A program made the translations under genes and the position numbers. A DNA stretch of 35,638 bases. Origin: Alienimonas chondri (GTDB lineage Bacteria; Planctomycetota; Planctomycetia; Planctomycetales; Planctomycetaceae). Position 1 is the first letter of the stretch. Each line of letters begins with the position of its first letter. The stretch spans positions 1 to 35,638 of the forward strand of contig NZ_WTPX01000037.1 in assembly GCF_013036045.1 (NCBI RefSeq), in the 5' to 3' direction. Under the pieces are notes generated by a model, which did no database searches, was not told the origin of the DNA, and saw nothing but the letters and a program-made list of their open reading frames with translations. This document shows, in pieces, positions 1 through 8,268 of the stretch.

Positions 1-1110
1 GCAGTGCTCGCTTGGACGCTTGTTGCGGTGGGCGGGTGGGCGGCGTGGGAGCATCGGCTCGCGGCGCCGGCCGCTCCGCACCGCGAACTGAATACGGTCG
101 ACGACGACGCGGATAAGTGGCCCGAGGCGGCGGTCGAATACGAAGTCGATCGGTTGAGCGAAGCGATCGAACGTCGCCCGGACGACGTGGAGGCGCGGTT
201 CACGCTGGCGCGGTTGCTGATGAGACGCTACCGCGACGAAACGCTCGAGGCTCTGAGGGCCGAGCCGGCCACTGCCGGGATGTCTGAGCAGGCCCTCGAA
301 CGCATCGCCGACCCCGGATTCGGAGCGTTCGCGGCGATCGGTCCCGATCAAACGGCCCGACTCTCAGCGATCCGAGCCGATCCCCGTGTTCAGCGATCCC
401 TGGCTCCGGCGTTCGAACAACTGTCTGCCGCGCGGGCCGACTGTCCCTTCTTGCCACGGCTAGATTACCACCTTGCGAGAATCGCATGGGCGGCGCCCGG
501 CGAAGATCCGACGGGCCGTCGGTTTCTGTCGGCGTTGCACCGGAATTTTCCGGCGGACGTGGACGTTCAGGCGGCCGCCGCCGACCGTGCCGAGCGACTT
601 GGACTCCACGAAATTGCCGACGAATGCTGGCGGTCCGTACTCGCGCTGGACGCGGACCGAGCCGCCGTCGTCGCGTCTACCCTGTCGACGGGCAAGATCC
701 CAGACGTTGCGGAACGAGCCCGCTTCCTCACGCTGCTCCCCTCAAGCCCGGCCGCACACTCGGCGGCTGCGGAGGCGGTCGCGACCAAGTTCCCGACGTT
801 GGCCGTAGAACTCGCCGAGAAGACGCTCGCCGGCGACGCCGCTCCGCGCGATCGAGCCTTCGCCCTCCGACTGACGAACGACTCGGCGGGGGCGGTCGAG
901 GCGATGCGGAGCCACTTGGCGGCGGCGCCGCGCGACGTCGCGGCCCGGCGAACATTCATCGGTTGGCTCCTCGAGGACGAGAGGCTCGACGCTGCGTCCG
1001 AGCAACTCGCGATCCTGTCCGCGGTCGCCCCGGATGATCCTTTGACGGACCGGTTGCTTGACCGTCTTGCGCAGGCACGACGGTCGGCGTCGACCGACGG
1101 CGTGCGATGA
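1..1110 (+). CDS. TPR-like membrane-anchored protein, probably 5'-truncated by the window edge
   Basis: The reading frame is open from the first base, and the first possible start is a GTG at position 4, so the true start may lie outside the window. About 368 residues are visible. The N-terminus is a short hydrophobic stretch (LAWTLVAVGGWAAWEH) that could be a signal anchor. The rest is Ala/Arg/Glu-rich helical sequence with TPR-like pieces, such as AIERRPDDVEARFTLARLLM near residue 55 and an ADECWRSVLALDADRA unit near residue 205. I see no catalytic motif. It lies 243 bases upstream of the Wzc-type kinase on the same strand, so a scaffold role in polysaccharide assembly is possible, but that rests on position alone. 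The stop is TGA at 1108-1110. Confidence 0.7.
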   Translation, partial: AVLAWTLVAVGGWAAWEHRLAAPAAPHRELNTVDDDADKWPEAAVEYEVDRLSEAIERRPDDVEARFTLARLLMRRYRDETLEALRAEPATAGMSEQALERIADPGFGAFAAIGPDQTARLSAIRADPRVQRSLAPAFEQLSAARADCPFLPRLDYHLARIAWAAPGEDPTGRRFLSALHRNFPADVDVQAAAADRAERLGLHEIADECWRSVLALDADRAAVVASTLSTGKIPDVAERARFLTLLPSSPAAHSAAAEAVATKFPTLAVELAEKTLAGDAAPRDRAFALRLTNDSAGAVEAMRSHLAAAPRDVAARRTFIGWLLEDERLDAASEQLAILSAVAPDDPLTDRLLDRLAQARRSASTDGVR

Positions 1111-1353
1111 CGGCCGGTCGCGTTGCTTTTCGGCAGCATCGCCATCCTGGAGGTATGAATACGGAAACCTTCCCGGCGGAGCCTCCGCAATCGTGGTTTC
1201 TCCATCCCGGCGGCAGACAGCGTCTTGTTGAAGCGGCACGCCCCCCCGTACAGTGAGCCGGCTCCCGTCCGCACGAAGAATTGACCGTGCGTGCACCGAT
1301 GCTCGCGGCGTGATCGCCGTCCCCATGTCTCTTGCTCCGCCCCGAGGTCGTTT

Positions 1354-3717
1354 GTGTCTCGTTCCGCCGAATATCCCCTGTCCAATGGATACGGTAGTCG
1401 CTTGCCGGACTCTCGGGGCTTCGGCGGGGAGTCTTTCGGCGCCGGCCCTCCGGCTTACTCGACCGGTGCGCAGAACGCCCCGGCCGGTCCTCCGATCGGC
1501 CGGTTGCTACGTCGAAAGTGGTACCTACTCGTGCTAGGGCTGGCCGCCGGATTGGGCGGCGGCTACTACCACTTCACGAAGCAGGAACCGGTCTATCGAT
1601 CGACCGCCGAAGTCACGGTCTCCTACCGCGAAGCGAGTCTTCCGGTTGAGAACGATCTCAACGGCCGGCCGCAGTCGCCGCAAAACGTACTCGGCGACTA
1701 TCTCCACCGGATCCAGACTCCTCCGCTGATCCAGCGGGCCGTTGAAGAACACGATCTGGCCGACCTGCCCCGGTTTCGCGGCGGCGGTTCGCCGGTCGGG
1801 ACGATCTTGGGAGGTCTGAGCGGTCGGCAGATCGAGGGGACGCGGGTTCTCCAGCTTGGGTATGTCGGCAAGAGTCCCGAAGAGACAAAAGCTGTGCTGG
1901 ACGCCGTGGTGGCGACGTTCATCGACAGCGTGAAGGAGGACGAGCAGTCCGTTTCTCAAGAGGCCGTTGAACTTATCACGAAAGCGAACGATCAGGTCCG
2001 CGGCGAATTAGAATCGGCGGAAGCCGCTTATCGCGAGTTCCAACGCACCTCGCCGCTGACCCGCGGCGAAGACGGTTCTCCAGTGAACCCCTACGCTGCG
2101 GATCTCCTGCAGATCGACGCCCACGAGGACGAACTACGCTTGCAGCTGACCACGTTGACGGCGGAAATCGACGCAATTCGCAAGGCATTGGCCGAAGGGG
2201 GACGCCGGGAGGCGTTAGCCCAGATGGCGGCGATCTCGCGACAAAACGAGTCCGACGGCGAATCGTCTCCGGCGGCCACGCAGTTATCGTTTGAAGAAAA
2301 GCACTTGGATTTGTTACTCGAGTTAGAGGAGGCGCGGGAGCGGTTCGGCGAGAACTATCCGGAGCGGAAGCGGTTGGAGAACCGTTACGCGGCCGTCAGG
2401 AAACTAATGGCTGAGCGCGCCGGACTCACCGGCTCGGAGGAATCTGCGAAATCGTTCTTAGACCTTTTCGTAGATGCCCGCCAGGAGAAGGCCGAGGTGC
2501 TCAAGGCTCAGATCGCCATGCTGAACGAGGAGTACGCTTCCACGGAAAAGGAAGCGGAAGCCCTTCGCGATGCGGAACTGACCGAGCGGGAACTCCGGGA
2601 TCAATTGGCTCGGCACGCGGCGATGCACACGGCATTGGTGGATAAGATCTCCCAGTTGGACCTGACGAAGGATGCGGAACGGGTTCGCGTGGCTTCCTTG
2701 GTGCCGGCGACGCTCGGCGCTCTGACTCCGGTGGAATTGATCCGCAGCCTGTCGATGGGCGGCGTGATGGGACTTGCGGTCGCGTTCGGATTGGCCTACC
2801 TGTTGGAACAGGGCGATCGCAGCTTCAAGGGGCCCGAAGAATTGCGGGCGGAATTCGGTCTCCCGCTGCTCGGCCATGTCCCGGTGATCCCCGCGAAGAC
2901 CCTCCGGCGCACGAAGCAGACCGGGAAGCTCGACCCGTCTCTCCTCACGATTCACCGTCCGCAAAGCCGGCTCGCCGAATCGTTCCATGCCGTCCGGGCG
3001 GGATTGGCGTTCGCCGCTCGGTCCGGGGTCAAAGTCATCCAGGTCACGAGCGGCGACCCGGGCGACGGGAAGAGCACGCTTGCCGCGAACTTGGCCGTCT
3101 CCTTGGGCCGTAGTGGGAAATCGACCGTGTTGGTCGACGTCGATCTCCGCCGCCCCCGCGTCGCCGGTCTGTTCGGTCTGCCGAAGGAAGGGGTCTCTGT
3201 GACGGACGTGATTGAGAACCCGGACAAGCTGAGCGACGCGGTGGTGGAGAGCGGCGTGCCCGGCCTCTCGCTGCTTCCCTGTCTCCGCAAAGCGGACCAC
3301 CCGGCGGAACTACTCTCCTCGCAAGCGTTTGAGGACTTTGTGGAGGTGCTTCGGCACAAGTTCGATTTTGTGGTCCTGGACAGCCCTCCCGTTTTGGCCG
3401 TCTCGGATCCCGCCGCGATCGCCCCGTCCGCTGACGGCGTGGTGCTGGTCACTCGGCTCTCGAAACGGACCCGCCGGAAGGTCCAGGAGAGTCTGGACAC
3501 GCTGGATCGGGCCGGGGCGAATCTGCTTGGCCTGGTGGTCAACGCTGTCGACTCCAGCGGCGAATACGTTCGCGAAGTCGAGAGCGGCTATTACGGCGGC
3601 TACGGCTATGGGTACGGTCGAACGAAGGGCAGTTATTACTCCAATGAAAAGGCGGCCCCGCCCGTACTCGAAGAGCCGGCGTCGGTTTCCGGAAAGGCTC
3701 CCGTCAACGGCCATTAA
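1354..3717 (+). CDS. Wzz/Wzc-type polysaccharide chain-length regulator and tyrosine autokinase (BY-kinase)
   Basis: This is an inner-membrane co-polymerase with a fused cytoplasmic tyrosine kinase, which controls export and chain length of exopolysaccharide or capsule. In the 787-aa numbering, the first membrane segment is near residues 53-72 (WYLLVLGLAAGLGGG). A long coiled-coil periplasmic Wzz/GNVR region follows, then a second membrane segment near 465-485 (GGVMGLAVAFGLAYLL). The kinase has Walker A GDPGDGKST at 567-575, Walker A' VLVDVDLRRPR and Walker B FVVLDSPPVLAVSD. The C-terminal tail is a tyrosine cluster (SGYYGGYGYGYG, then SYY), the usual autophosphorylation tail. I chose the GTG at 1354 because a GAGG precedes it by six bases. 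An in-frame GTG at 1291 would add 21 Arg/Ser-rich residues with no such site. Family assignment is secure; the exact polymer is unknown. Confidence 0.92.
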   Translation: MSRSAEYPLSNGYGSRLPDSRGFGGESFGAGPPAYSTGAQNAPAGPPIGRLLRRKWYLLVLGLAAGLGGGYYHFTKQEPVYRSTAEVTVSYREASLPVENDLNGRPQSPQNVLGDYLHRIQTPPLIQRAVEEHDLADLPRFRGGGSPVGTILGGLSGRQIEGTRVLQLGYVGKSPEETKAVLDAVVATFIDSVKEDEQSVSQEAVELITKANDQVRGELESAEAAYREFQRTSPLTRGEDGSPVNPYAADLLQIDAHEDELRLQLTTLTAEIDAIRKALAEGGRREALAQMAAISRQNESDGESSPAATQLSFEEKHLDLLLELEEARERFGENYPERKRLENRYAAVRKLMAERAGLTGSEESAKSFLDLFVDARQEKAEVLKAQIAMLNEEYASTEKEAEALRDAELTERELRDQLARHAAMHTALVDKISQLDLTKDAERVRVASLVPATLGALTPVELIRSLSMGGVMGLAVAFGLAYLLEQGDRSFKGPEELRAEFGLPLLGHVPVIPAKTLRRTKQTGKLDPSLLTIHRPQSRLAESFHAVRAGLAFAARSGVKVIQVTSGDPGDGKSTLAANLAVSLGRSGKSTVLVDVDLRRPRVAGLFGLPKEGVSVTDVIENPDKLSDAVVESGVPGLSLLPCLRKADHPAELLSSQAFEDFVEVLRHKFDFVVLDSPPVLAVSDPAAIAPSADGVVLVTRLSKRTRRKVQESLDTLDRAGANLLGLVVNAVDSSGEYVREVESGYYGGYGYGYGRTKGSYYSNEKAAPPVLEEPASVSGKAPVNGH

Positions 3718-4258
3718 GCGACAATCTGAGCTCTCTCATCGGCTGAGCCTGAGCTGTGACGGCGGGAGTGCGTAACTCGCGTGAACCACGGCATGGGGTA
3801 GCGGGCGGGGCGACGGCTGAGCGCCGTCCTCCGACCCCGCTCACGGGGGGAGCCGGTGCAATCGTCTGCGGAAGATCTGTGGGAGGGCGTATCGGCCGCC
3901 GGCGACGCCGGCGACGGTCGGCTGCCGCCTTATTCGGTTCTTATCGGTGCGTCGGCACGACACGACGTTCGCGGGGCCTTAAGATGCCATGCGAGGCGTT
4001 CTACGGGTCAAGTCGAGCAATAAACGCCTCTCACCCGCGTCAGATTCTACTAAGAAGCGTCTGATGTCGGTTCTACCGGAGGACGGTACCTGTGGCGTCT
4101 GTCAAAGGTTGATCCCGCAGGGCTTCTGTGTGCTTCTTTATCGGATTGCTTCGCAGCGATAAGGGGCGGGGCAGGCCACAGGCAGAGATCCGTTCTTTGA
4201 CGGATGAGACTGGTTAAGATTCGGAGCCGTTCTTCGCTCCGCTTGCCGAGCCTTGCTG
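3718..4258. other. 541-base gap without a gene, rich in inverted repeats
   Basis: No convincing coding frame is present; the open frames here are Arg-rich shadows. There is a nested GC-rich hairpin at 3800-3841 (outer arms AGCGGG/CCCGCT, inner arms GACGGC/GCCGTC). The second half, 3993-4205, carries the cluster of inverted repeats described in the next entry. The stretch from about 4040 to 4220 is visibly less GC-rich than the flanking genes. No tRNA or known RNA family could be recognised by eye. The gap presumably holds the end of the kinase transcript and the promoter and leader of the DUF1592 gene. Confidence 0.6.
3993..4205 (+). promoter_or_regulatory. Candidate structured leader RNA or regulatory element ahead of the DUF1592 operon
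   Basis: Six inverted repeats follow each other. (A) GAGGCGTT 3993-4000 with AACGCCTC 4023-4030. (B) TCAGA-TTCT 4040-4048 with AGAA 4053-4056 and TCTGA 4060-4064, a 4-base loop and a 3-base bulge. (C) TACCG-GAGGA-CGGTA 4074-4088. (D) CCTGTGGC 4089-4096 with GCCACAGG 4175-4182, a long-range closing stem. (E) Inside D, CTTTATCG 4136-4143 with CGATAAGG 4157-4164, capped by TGC-TTC-GCA. (F) ATCCGT 4188-4193 with ACGGAT 4200-4205. The last ends 53 bases before the ATG at 4259. Short hairpins are common in GC-rich DNA, so function is inferred. No riboswitch consensus was recognised and the strand is assumed from the downstream gene. Confidence 0.35.
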
Positions 4259-6907
4259 ATGTCGTTTCCCTTTTCGCCTCCGGTGGAACTGCAGCTTGCC
4301 GCGTCGCTGGTTGCGGCGGCGTTGCTCGCCGGGCCGGCTCATGCGGGGCAGGAGGCGACGGCGGACGAACGCATCACCCAGTTCGTGGCGACGCACTGCC
4401 TGGACTGTCACTCCGCCGGGGCCGCGGAGGGGGGATTCGCGCTTGATTCGCTTTCGGCCGACCTGACCGACGCGGTCGCGGCCGCAGCGTGGGCGAAGGC
4501 GCTCGGACGCATCGAGCGAGGCGAGATGCCGCCCGAAGAGTACGGCACGCTGCCGAAGGGCGAGAGCGCCGCCGCGACCGCCTCGCTGCGGGAGAGTCTC
4601 GTGGCTGCGGAGCGTCTCTCCCGGGCGAAGCAGGGAAGAGCCGAACTGCGGCGACTCAGCCGGGAGGAATACGCCAACTCGCTCAAGGAGATCCTCGGGC
4701 TGCCGCACCTGGATCTCGCCGACATGCTGCCGCCGGACGGCGTGCAGGACGGGTTCGCCAAGAGCGCCGGGGCGCTCGATTTTTCGCACGTCACCGTCAG
4801 TCGCTATCTGGACGTCGCCGACTTCGCTCTCCGCGAAGCCCTCGCCGACGATCCGAACCCGCGTCGTCCGACTGTCATGCGGGCGACGATGAACAGCTTG
4901 GAGGGCGCCGCCGACGTGCAGACGTTGAAGACTCAGTTGAAACAGACGATGGGGATCCCGCTGGTCGGCACGGAGATCGACCCGACGCTGACGGTCTCCA
5001 ACGGCGATTTCGCCACCCGCGACCCCGGCGTTCTCGAAGACCCGGCGCCGAAGTTCGACGGCGTCGCCACGTTCATGCACTCCCGGGCGAACCACAACAC
5101 CGTGGTGAAACCGTTCCGCGTGCCGCAGGACGGGGAGTACGTCTTTCGCGTTCGCGGGTGGTCGCTGCGGAACGACCACGGCACGCTCAAACCGACCGAC
5201 GAAGGCGGCGTCGTCGCCTTCTATACGCCGACCGGGCGTCTGCTGGGACGCTGCGATCTGCCTCCGAACGAACCCGGGGTGGGCGAGTGTCGGGCGTGGC
5301 TGAGGAAGGACGAACCGATCGAATACCTCGCGGTCTCGCCGCCCTCGGCGTGGATCAAGGGGAAGCTGACGGACGGGGTGCGGCGCTACGAGACGTTCGA
5401 TTCCGTCGGCGTCGCGATCCAATGGCTCGAACTGGAAGGCCCGCTGCCGCCGGAGGGGAGCGATGCGCAGGTCGCCTCGTGGCCGCCGGAGAGTCATCAG
5501 CGCCTCATGGGCGAGTTGCCGTTGGAACGGATCGAAGCCGACCCGAACGCCGATCGCCGCCGCGGTCGACGGGCGCCGCCGGCAGTCGACCCGGATTCGG
5601 GACTCCCTTATCACGTGGTCAGCGCCGATCCGCAGGGGGACGCTGATCGCCTGTTGAAAGCCTTCGCCGAGCGCGCCCTCCGCCGCCCGGCGACCAAGGC
5701 GGACCTCGCCGTTCCTCGGGCACAGATTCAAGCCCGGCTGGCCGACGATCAGCCGTTCGTCGAGGCGATGCTGGCGGGCTATCGGGCGCTGCTGACCGGC
5801 CCGGCGTTCCTGCTGCGATTGGAGGAACCGGGATCGTTGGACGGCTACGCGGTCGCCTCCCGACTGGCGATGTTCCTCTGGGACGGCCCGCCGGATGCGG
5901 AACTGGAAGCCGCCGCGGCCTCGGGCGAATTGCTGACCGACGCCGGGCTGCGTCGCCAGACGGAGCGGTTATTGAACGACCCGCGGTCCGAGCGGTTCGT
6001 CGCCCGGTTCCTGAATCGCTGGCTCGATCTGGAGGATATCCGCCTGACGGAGCCGGACGAAAATCTGTACCCGGAGGCAACCGCCTTTCTGACGGAGTCG
6101 ATGGTCGAGGAAACCCGGGCGTTCTTCGCCGCGATGCTGCGGGAGGATCTGTCGGCCAGCCATGTGTACGACTCCGACTTCCTGATGGTCAATCAGCCGT
6201 TGGCGGAGTTATATGGAATCGACGGGGTGACCGGGTCGGATCTGCGTCGCGTCGCGATCCCCGCGGAACACCCACGTGGCGGGCTGCTGACGCAGGCGTC
6301 TCTCCTGAAGGTGACGGCAAACGGCACGACCACCAGCCCGGTGGTGCGGGGCGTATTCGTGATGGATCGCCTGCTGGGCGATCCGCCGCCGCCGCCCCCG
6401 CCGTCGGTGCCGGCGATCGAACCGGACATCTCCGGGGCGACCACGATCCGCGAACTGCTGAACGCCCACCGGGGCGACCCGGCCTGCGCGGGCTGTCACC
6501 GAAAGATCGACCCGCCGGGCTTCGCTCTCGAAAGCTTCGACGTGATGGGCGGTTACCGCGATCATTACCGCATCCTGGCGGACGGCCCGCCGGGCAAACG
6601 GGAGCGGAAACCGGATGGTCGGCCGATTGGCTACGAGGTCGGCCCGCCGGTCGAATCGTTCGGCGATCTGCCCGGCGCCGGCGCGTTTGAGGACGTGAAC
6701 GGGTTCCGCGATCGGCTGCGGGGCATGGACCGGCAGATCGCCGCGAACCTGTTGCGTCGGCTGACCGTTTACGCCACCGGCGCCCCGGTCTCGTTCGCCG
6801 ACGAAGCGGAGTTCGAAGCGATGCTGGATCGCCTCGAACCCGGCGGGTTCGGGGTCCGATCGATGGTGCATGCTCTCGTGCAGAGCCGCATGTTCCGCGA
6901 GAAATAA
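4259..6907 (+). CDS. DUF1592-family planctomycete CxxCH protein (DUF1587/1595/1592/1588/1585)
   Basis: An 882-aa exported protein. A signal peptide ends near AHA (residues 1-30). The first heme-type motif CLDCH is at 47-51. A DUF1587-like segment follows (ELRRLSREEYANSLKEILGL, about 125-145). Next comes a beta-rich middle region (PFRVPQDGEYVFRVRG), then DUF1595 (RLLKAFAERALRRPATKADL), DUF1592 (from GYRALLTGPAFLLRLEE), and DUF1588 with the family's poly-proline stretch and a second motif CAGCH at 743-747. A DUF1585 tail ends the protein. This architecture is characteristic of planctomycetes and relatives. The biochemical role is not established; cytochrome-like electron transfer is inferred from the CxxCH motifs. 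I chose ATG 4259 over an in-frame TTG two codons earlier. The DUF1552 gene follows after 57 bases, the usual partner. Confidence 0.93.
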   Translation: MSFPFSPPVELQLAASLVAAALLAGPAHAGQEATADERITQFVATHCLDCHSAGAAEGGFALDSLSADLTDAVAAAAWAKALGRIERGEMPPEEYGTLPKGESAAATASLRESLVAAERLSRAKQGRAELRRLSREEYANSLKEILGLPHLDLADMLPPDGVQDGFAKSAGALDFSHVTVSRYLDVADFALREALADDPNPRRPTVMRATMNSLEGAADVQTLKTQLKQTMGIPLVGTEIDPTLTVSNGDFATRDPGVLEDPAPKFDGVATFMHSRANHNTVVKPFRVPQDGEYVFRVRGWSLRNDHGTLKPTDEGGVVAFYTPTGRLLGRCDLPPNEPGVGECRAWLRKDEPIEYLAVSPPSAWIKGKLTDGVRRYETFDSVGVAIQWLELEGPLPPEGSDAQVASWPPESHQRLMGELPLERIEADPNADRRRGRRAPPAVDPDSGLPYHVVSADPQGDADRLLKAFAERALRRPATKADLAVPRAQIQARLADDQPFVEAMLAGYRALLTGPAFLLRLEEPGSLDGYAVASRLAMFLWDGPPDAELEAAAASGELLTDAGLRRQTERLLNDPRSERFVARFLNRWLDLEDIRLTEPDENLYPEATAFLTESMVEETRAFFAAMLREDLSASHVYDSDFLMVNQPLAELYGIDGVTGSDLRRVAIPAEHPRGGLLTQASLLKVTANGTTTSPVVRGVFVMDRLLGDPPPPPPPSVPAIEPDISGATTIRELLNAHRGDPACAGCHRKIDPPGFALESFDVMGGYRDHYRILADGPPGKRERKPDGRPIGYEVGPPVESFGDLPGAGAFEDVNGFRDRLRGMDRQIAANLLRRLTVYATGAPVSFADEAEFEAMLDRLEPGGFGVRSMVHALVQSRMFREK

Positions 6908-6964
6908 CGCCGCCGGCCGTTCGCTATCATAGTCCTTCCGCCGTCCCCTCGCCCGTCGATCGCT

Positions 6965-8248
6965 ATGTCCCGCGTTCTACCCCGTCGTACCGTCCTTCGC
7001 GGCGCGGGGGCGGCGCTCGCGCTGCCGCTGCTGGACGCGATGCGACCCGCGATCGCCAAGGCGCGGGGCGACGAATCACGGGCGACGCCGCGGCGGATGG
7101 TCGCGATCAACGTGGATCTCGGCTTTATGCCGGAGGCGTTCTTTCCGGAAGAGGCCGGACGCGGCTACAAGCTCTCGCCGTATCTCCAGCCGTTGGCGAA
7201 GCACCGCGAGGACTTCACGGTCTTCAGCGGCCTGAGCCACCCGGAAGTCGTCGGCGGGCATCAGACGGACCAGTGCTTCCTCACCGGCGCCCCGCATCCC
7301 CGCGGCGCCGGCTTTCGCAACCGAATCTCGCTGGATCAATACGCCGCCCAGCACGTGGGCCATACGACCCGGTTTCCGACGCTCAGCCTCCGCGTCGGCC
7401 CGTCCAATAAAACGCTCTCCTATACCGCCGACGGCGTGGCGATCCCCTCGGAGGTCGTGCCCTCGCGGGTGTATCGGCAGTTGTTCGTGAACGGCACGCC
7501 GGATCAGGTGCGATCGCAGGTGCGGCGGTTGCGGGAAGGGCGGAGCCTGATGGACTCCTTTGAGGGCGAGATCGGCGGACTAAAACGGCAGGTCGGGGGG
7601 GCGGACCGCGACCGATTGGACCAATACCTGACGGCCGTCCGCGATGTGGAGCGTCGTCTGCACGCCAGCGAACAGTGGGAGGCCCGCCCGAAGCCGGAGG
7701 TGGACGCCCCGCCGCCGAAGGACGACCTCGATCCCACGGCGCTCGTGACCCGCACGCGGACGATGTACGACCTCGCCCGGCTGGCGTTCGAGACGGATTC
7801 CACCCGGCTCATCACGATCTTCGTCACCCAGCAGTTCAACCCGAAAGTCGATCTGCCGGGCGTCGAGTTGCCCCATCACGCCCTCACCCACCAGAGCCAG
7901 CAGCGGGACTCCCGCACGCAATTGCAGGCGATCGAGACGGCCCAAATGGCCGAGTTGGCCCGCTTGGTCGACGGATTATCCTCGGTGAGCGAAGACGGGG
8001 AGCGATTGCTGGACCGCACGATGGTGTTGCAGGGGTCGAACCTCGGCCACGCGAACCGGCACGACAATACGAACCTGCCGATGCTGTTGGCCGGCGGCGG
8101 CTTCCGGCACGGGGGACATCTGACGTTCGACCGAAAGAACAACCGCCCGCTGTGCGATCTCTACGTCAGCATGTTGCAGCGGATGGGCGTGGAGACCGAC
8201 CGCTTCAGCTCCGGCTCCGCGACGCTGCCGGGGCTGGACATGAGCTGA
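6965..8248 (+). CDS. DUF1552 secreted protein, partner of the DUF1592 gene
   Basis: A 427-aa protein of the DUF1552 family. The N-terminus (LPRRTVLRGAGAALALPLLD) has an Arg-Arg pair followed by a hydrophobic stretch, which resembles a twin-arginine signal. Family landmarks include MVAINVDLGFMPEAFFPEE, FTVFSGLSHPEVVGGHQTDQ and the late MVLQGSNLGHANRHDNTNLP. Length is normal for the family. DUF1552 genes nearly always sit directly behind DUF1592-type genes in planctomycetes, as here (57-base gap, same strand), so the two are presumably co-transcribed and exported together. Their molecular function is unknown; distant likeness to DUF1501/alkaline-phosphatase-like secreted proteins has been noted for such families. 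The start ATG at 6965 is the only one that gives a full signal peptide. Confidence 0.92.
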   Translation: MSRVLPRRTVLRGAGAALALPLLDAMRPAIAKARGDESRATPRRMVAINVDLGFMPEAFFPEEAGRGYKLSPYLQPLAKHREDFTVFSGLSHPEVVGGHQTDQCFLTGAPHPRGAGFRNRISLDQYAAQHVGHTTRFPTLSLRVGPSNKTLSYTADGVAIPSEVVPSRVYRQLFVNGTPDQVRSQVRRLREGRSLMDSFEGEIGGLKRQVGGADRDRLDQYLTAVRDVERRLHASEQWEARPKPEVDAPPPKDDLDPTALVTRTRTMYDLARLAFETDSTRLITIFVTQQFNPKVDLPGVELPHHALTHQSQQRDSRTQLQAIETAQMAELARLVDGLSSVSEDGERLLDRTMVLQGSNLGHANRHDNTNLPMLLAGGGFRHGGHLTFDRKNNRPLCDLYVSMLQRMGVETDRFSSGSATLPGLDMS

Positions 8249-8265
8249 CGAGCGGGCGCCGCTCG
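8249..8265. terminator. Perfect hairpin between convergent genes, possible bidirectional terminator
   Basis: CGAGCGG (8249-8255) pairs perfectly with CCGCTCG (8259-8265) around a 3-base GCG loop. It starts right after the DUF1552 stop codon and lies just outside the kinase stop codon. A 10-base palindrome, CGATTAATCG (8266-8275), follows and overlaps the kinase stop. There is no clear T-tract on either strand, so the terminator call is tentative. Confidence 0.4.
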
Positions 8266-8268
8266 CGA

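Noticed and set aside
1155-1256. A 33-codon frame beginning ATG with GGAGG one base upstream, between the TPR gene and the tyrosine kinase gene.
   Set aside because: The GGAGG is too close to the ATG to act as a normal ribosome site, the peptide has no recognisable features, and it ends almost 100 bases before the next gene. Kept only as a note.
567-1385. A 272-codon minus-strand frame across the end of the TPR gene and the following gap.
   Set aside because: Ser/Arg/Ala-rich composition, no motif, and mostly antisense to the TPR gene.
3756-4064. A 102-codon plus-strand frame in the gap after the kinase gene.
   Set aside because: Arg/Gly-rich, no ribosome site, and it overlaps the inverted-repeat region; composition is that of non-coding GC-rich DNA.
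4197-4225. TTGACG followed by TAAGAT upstream of the DUF1592 gene, considered as a promoter.
   Set aside because: The spacing between the boxes is about 12 bases, too short for a housekeeping promoter.
4214-5731. A 505-codon minus-strand frame opposite the DUF1592 gene.
   Set aside because: Arg-rich shadow of a well-supported gene; no domain or signal.
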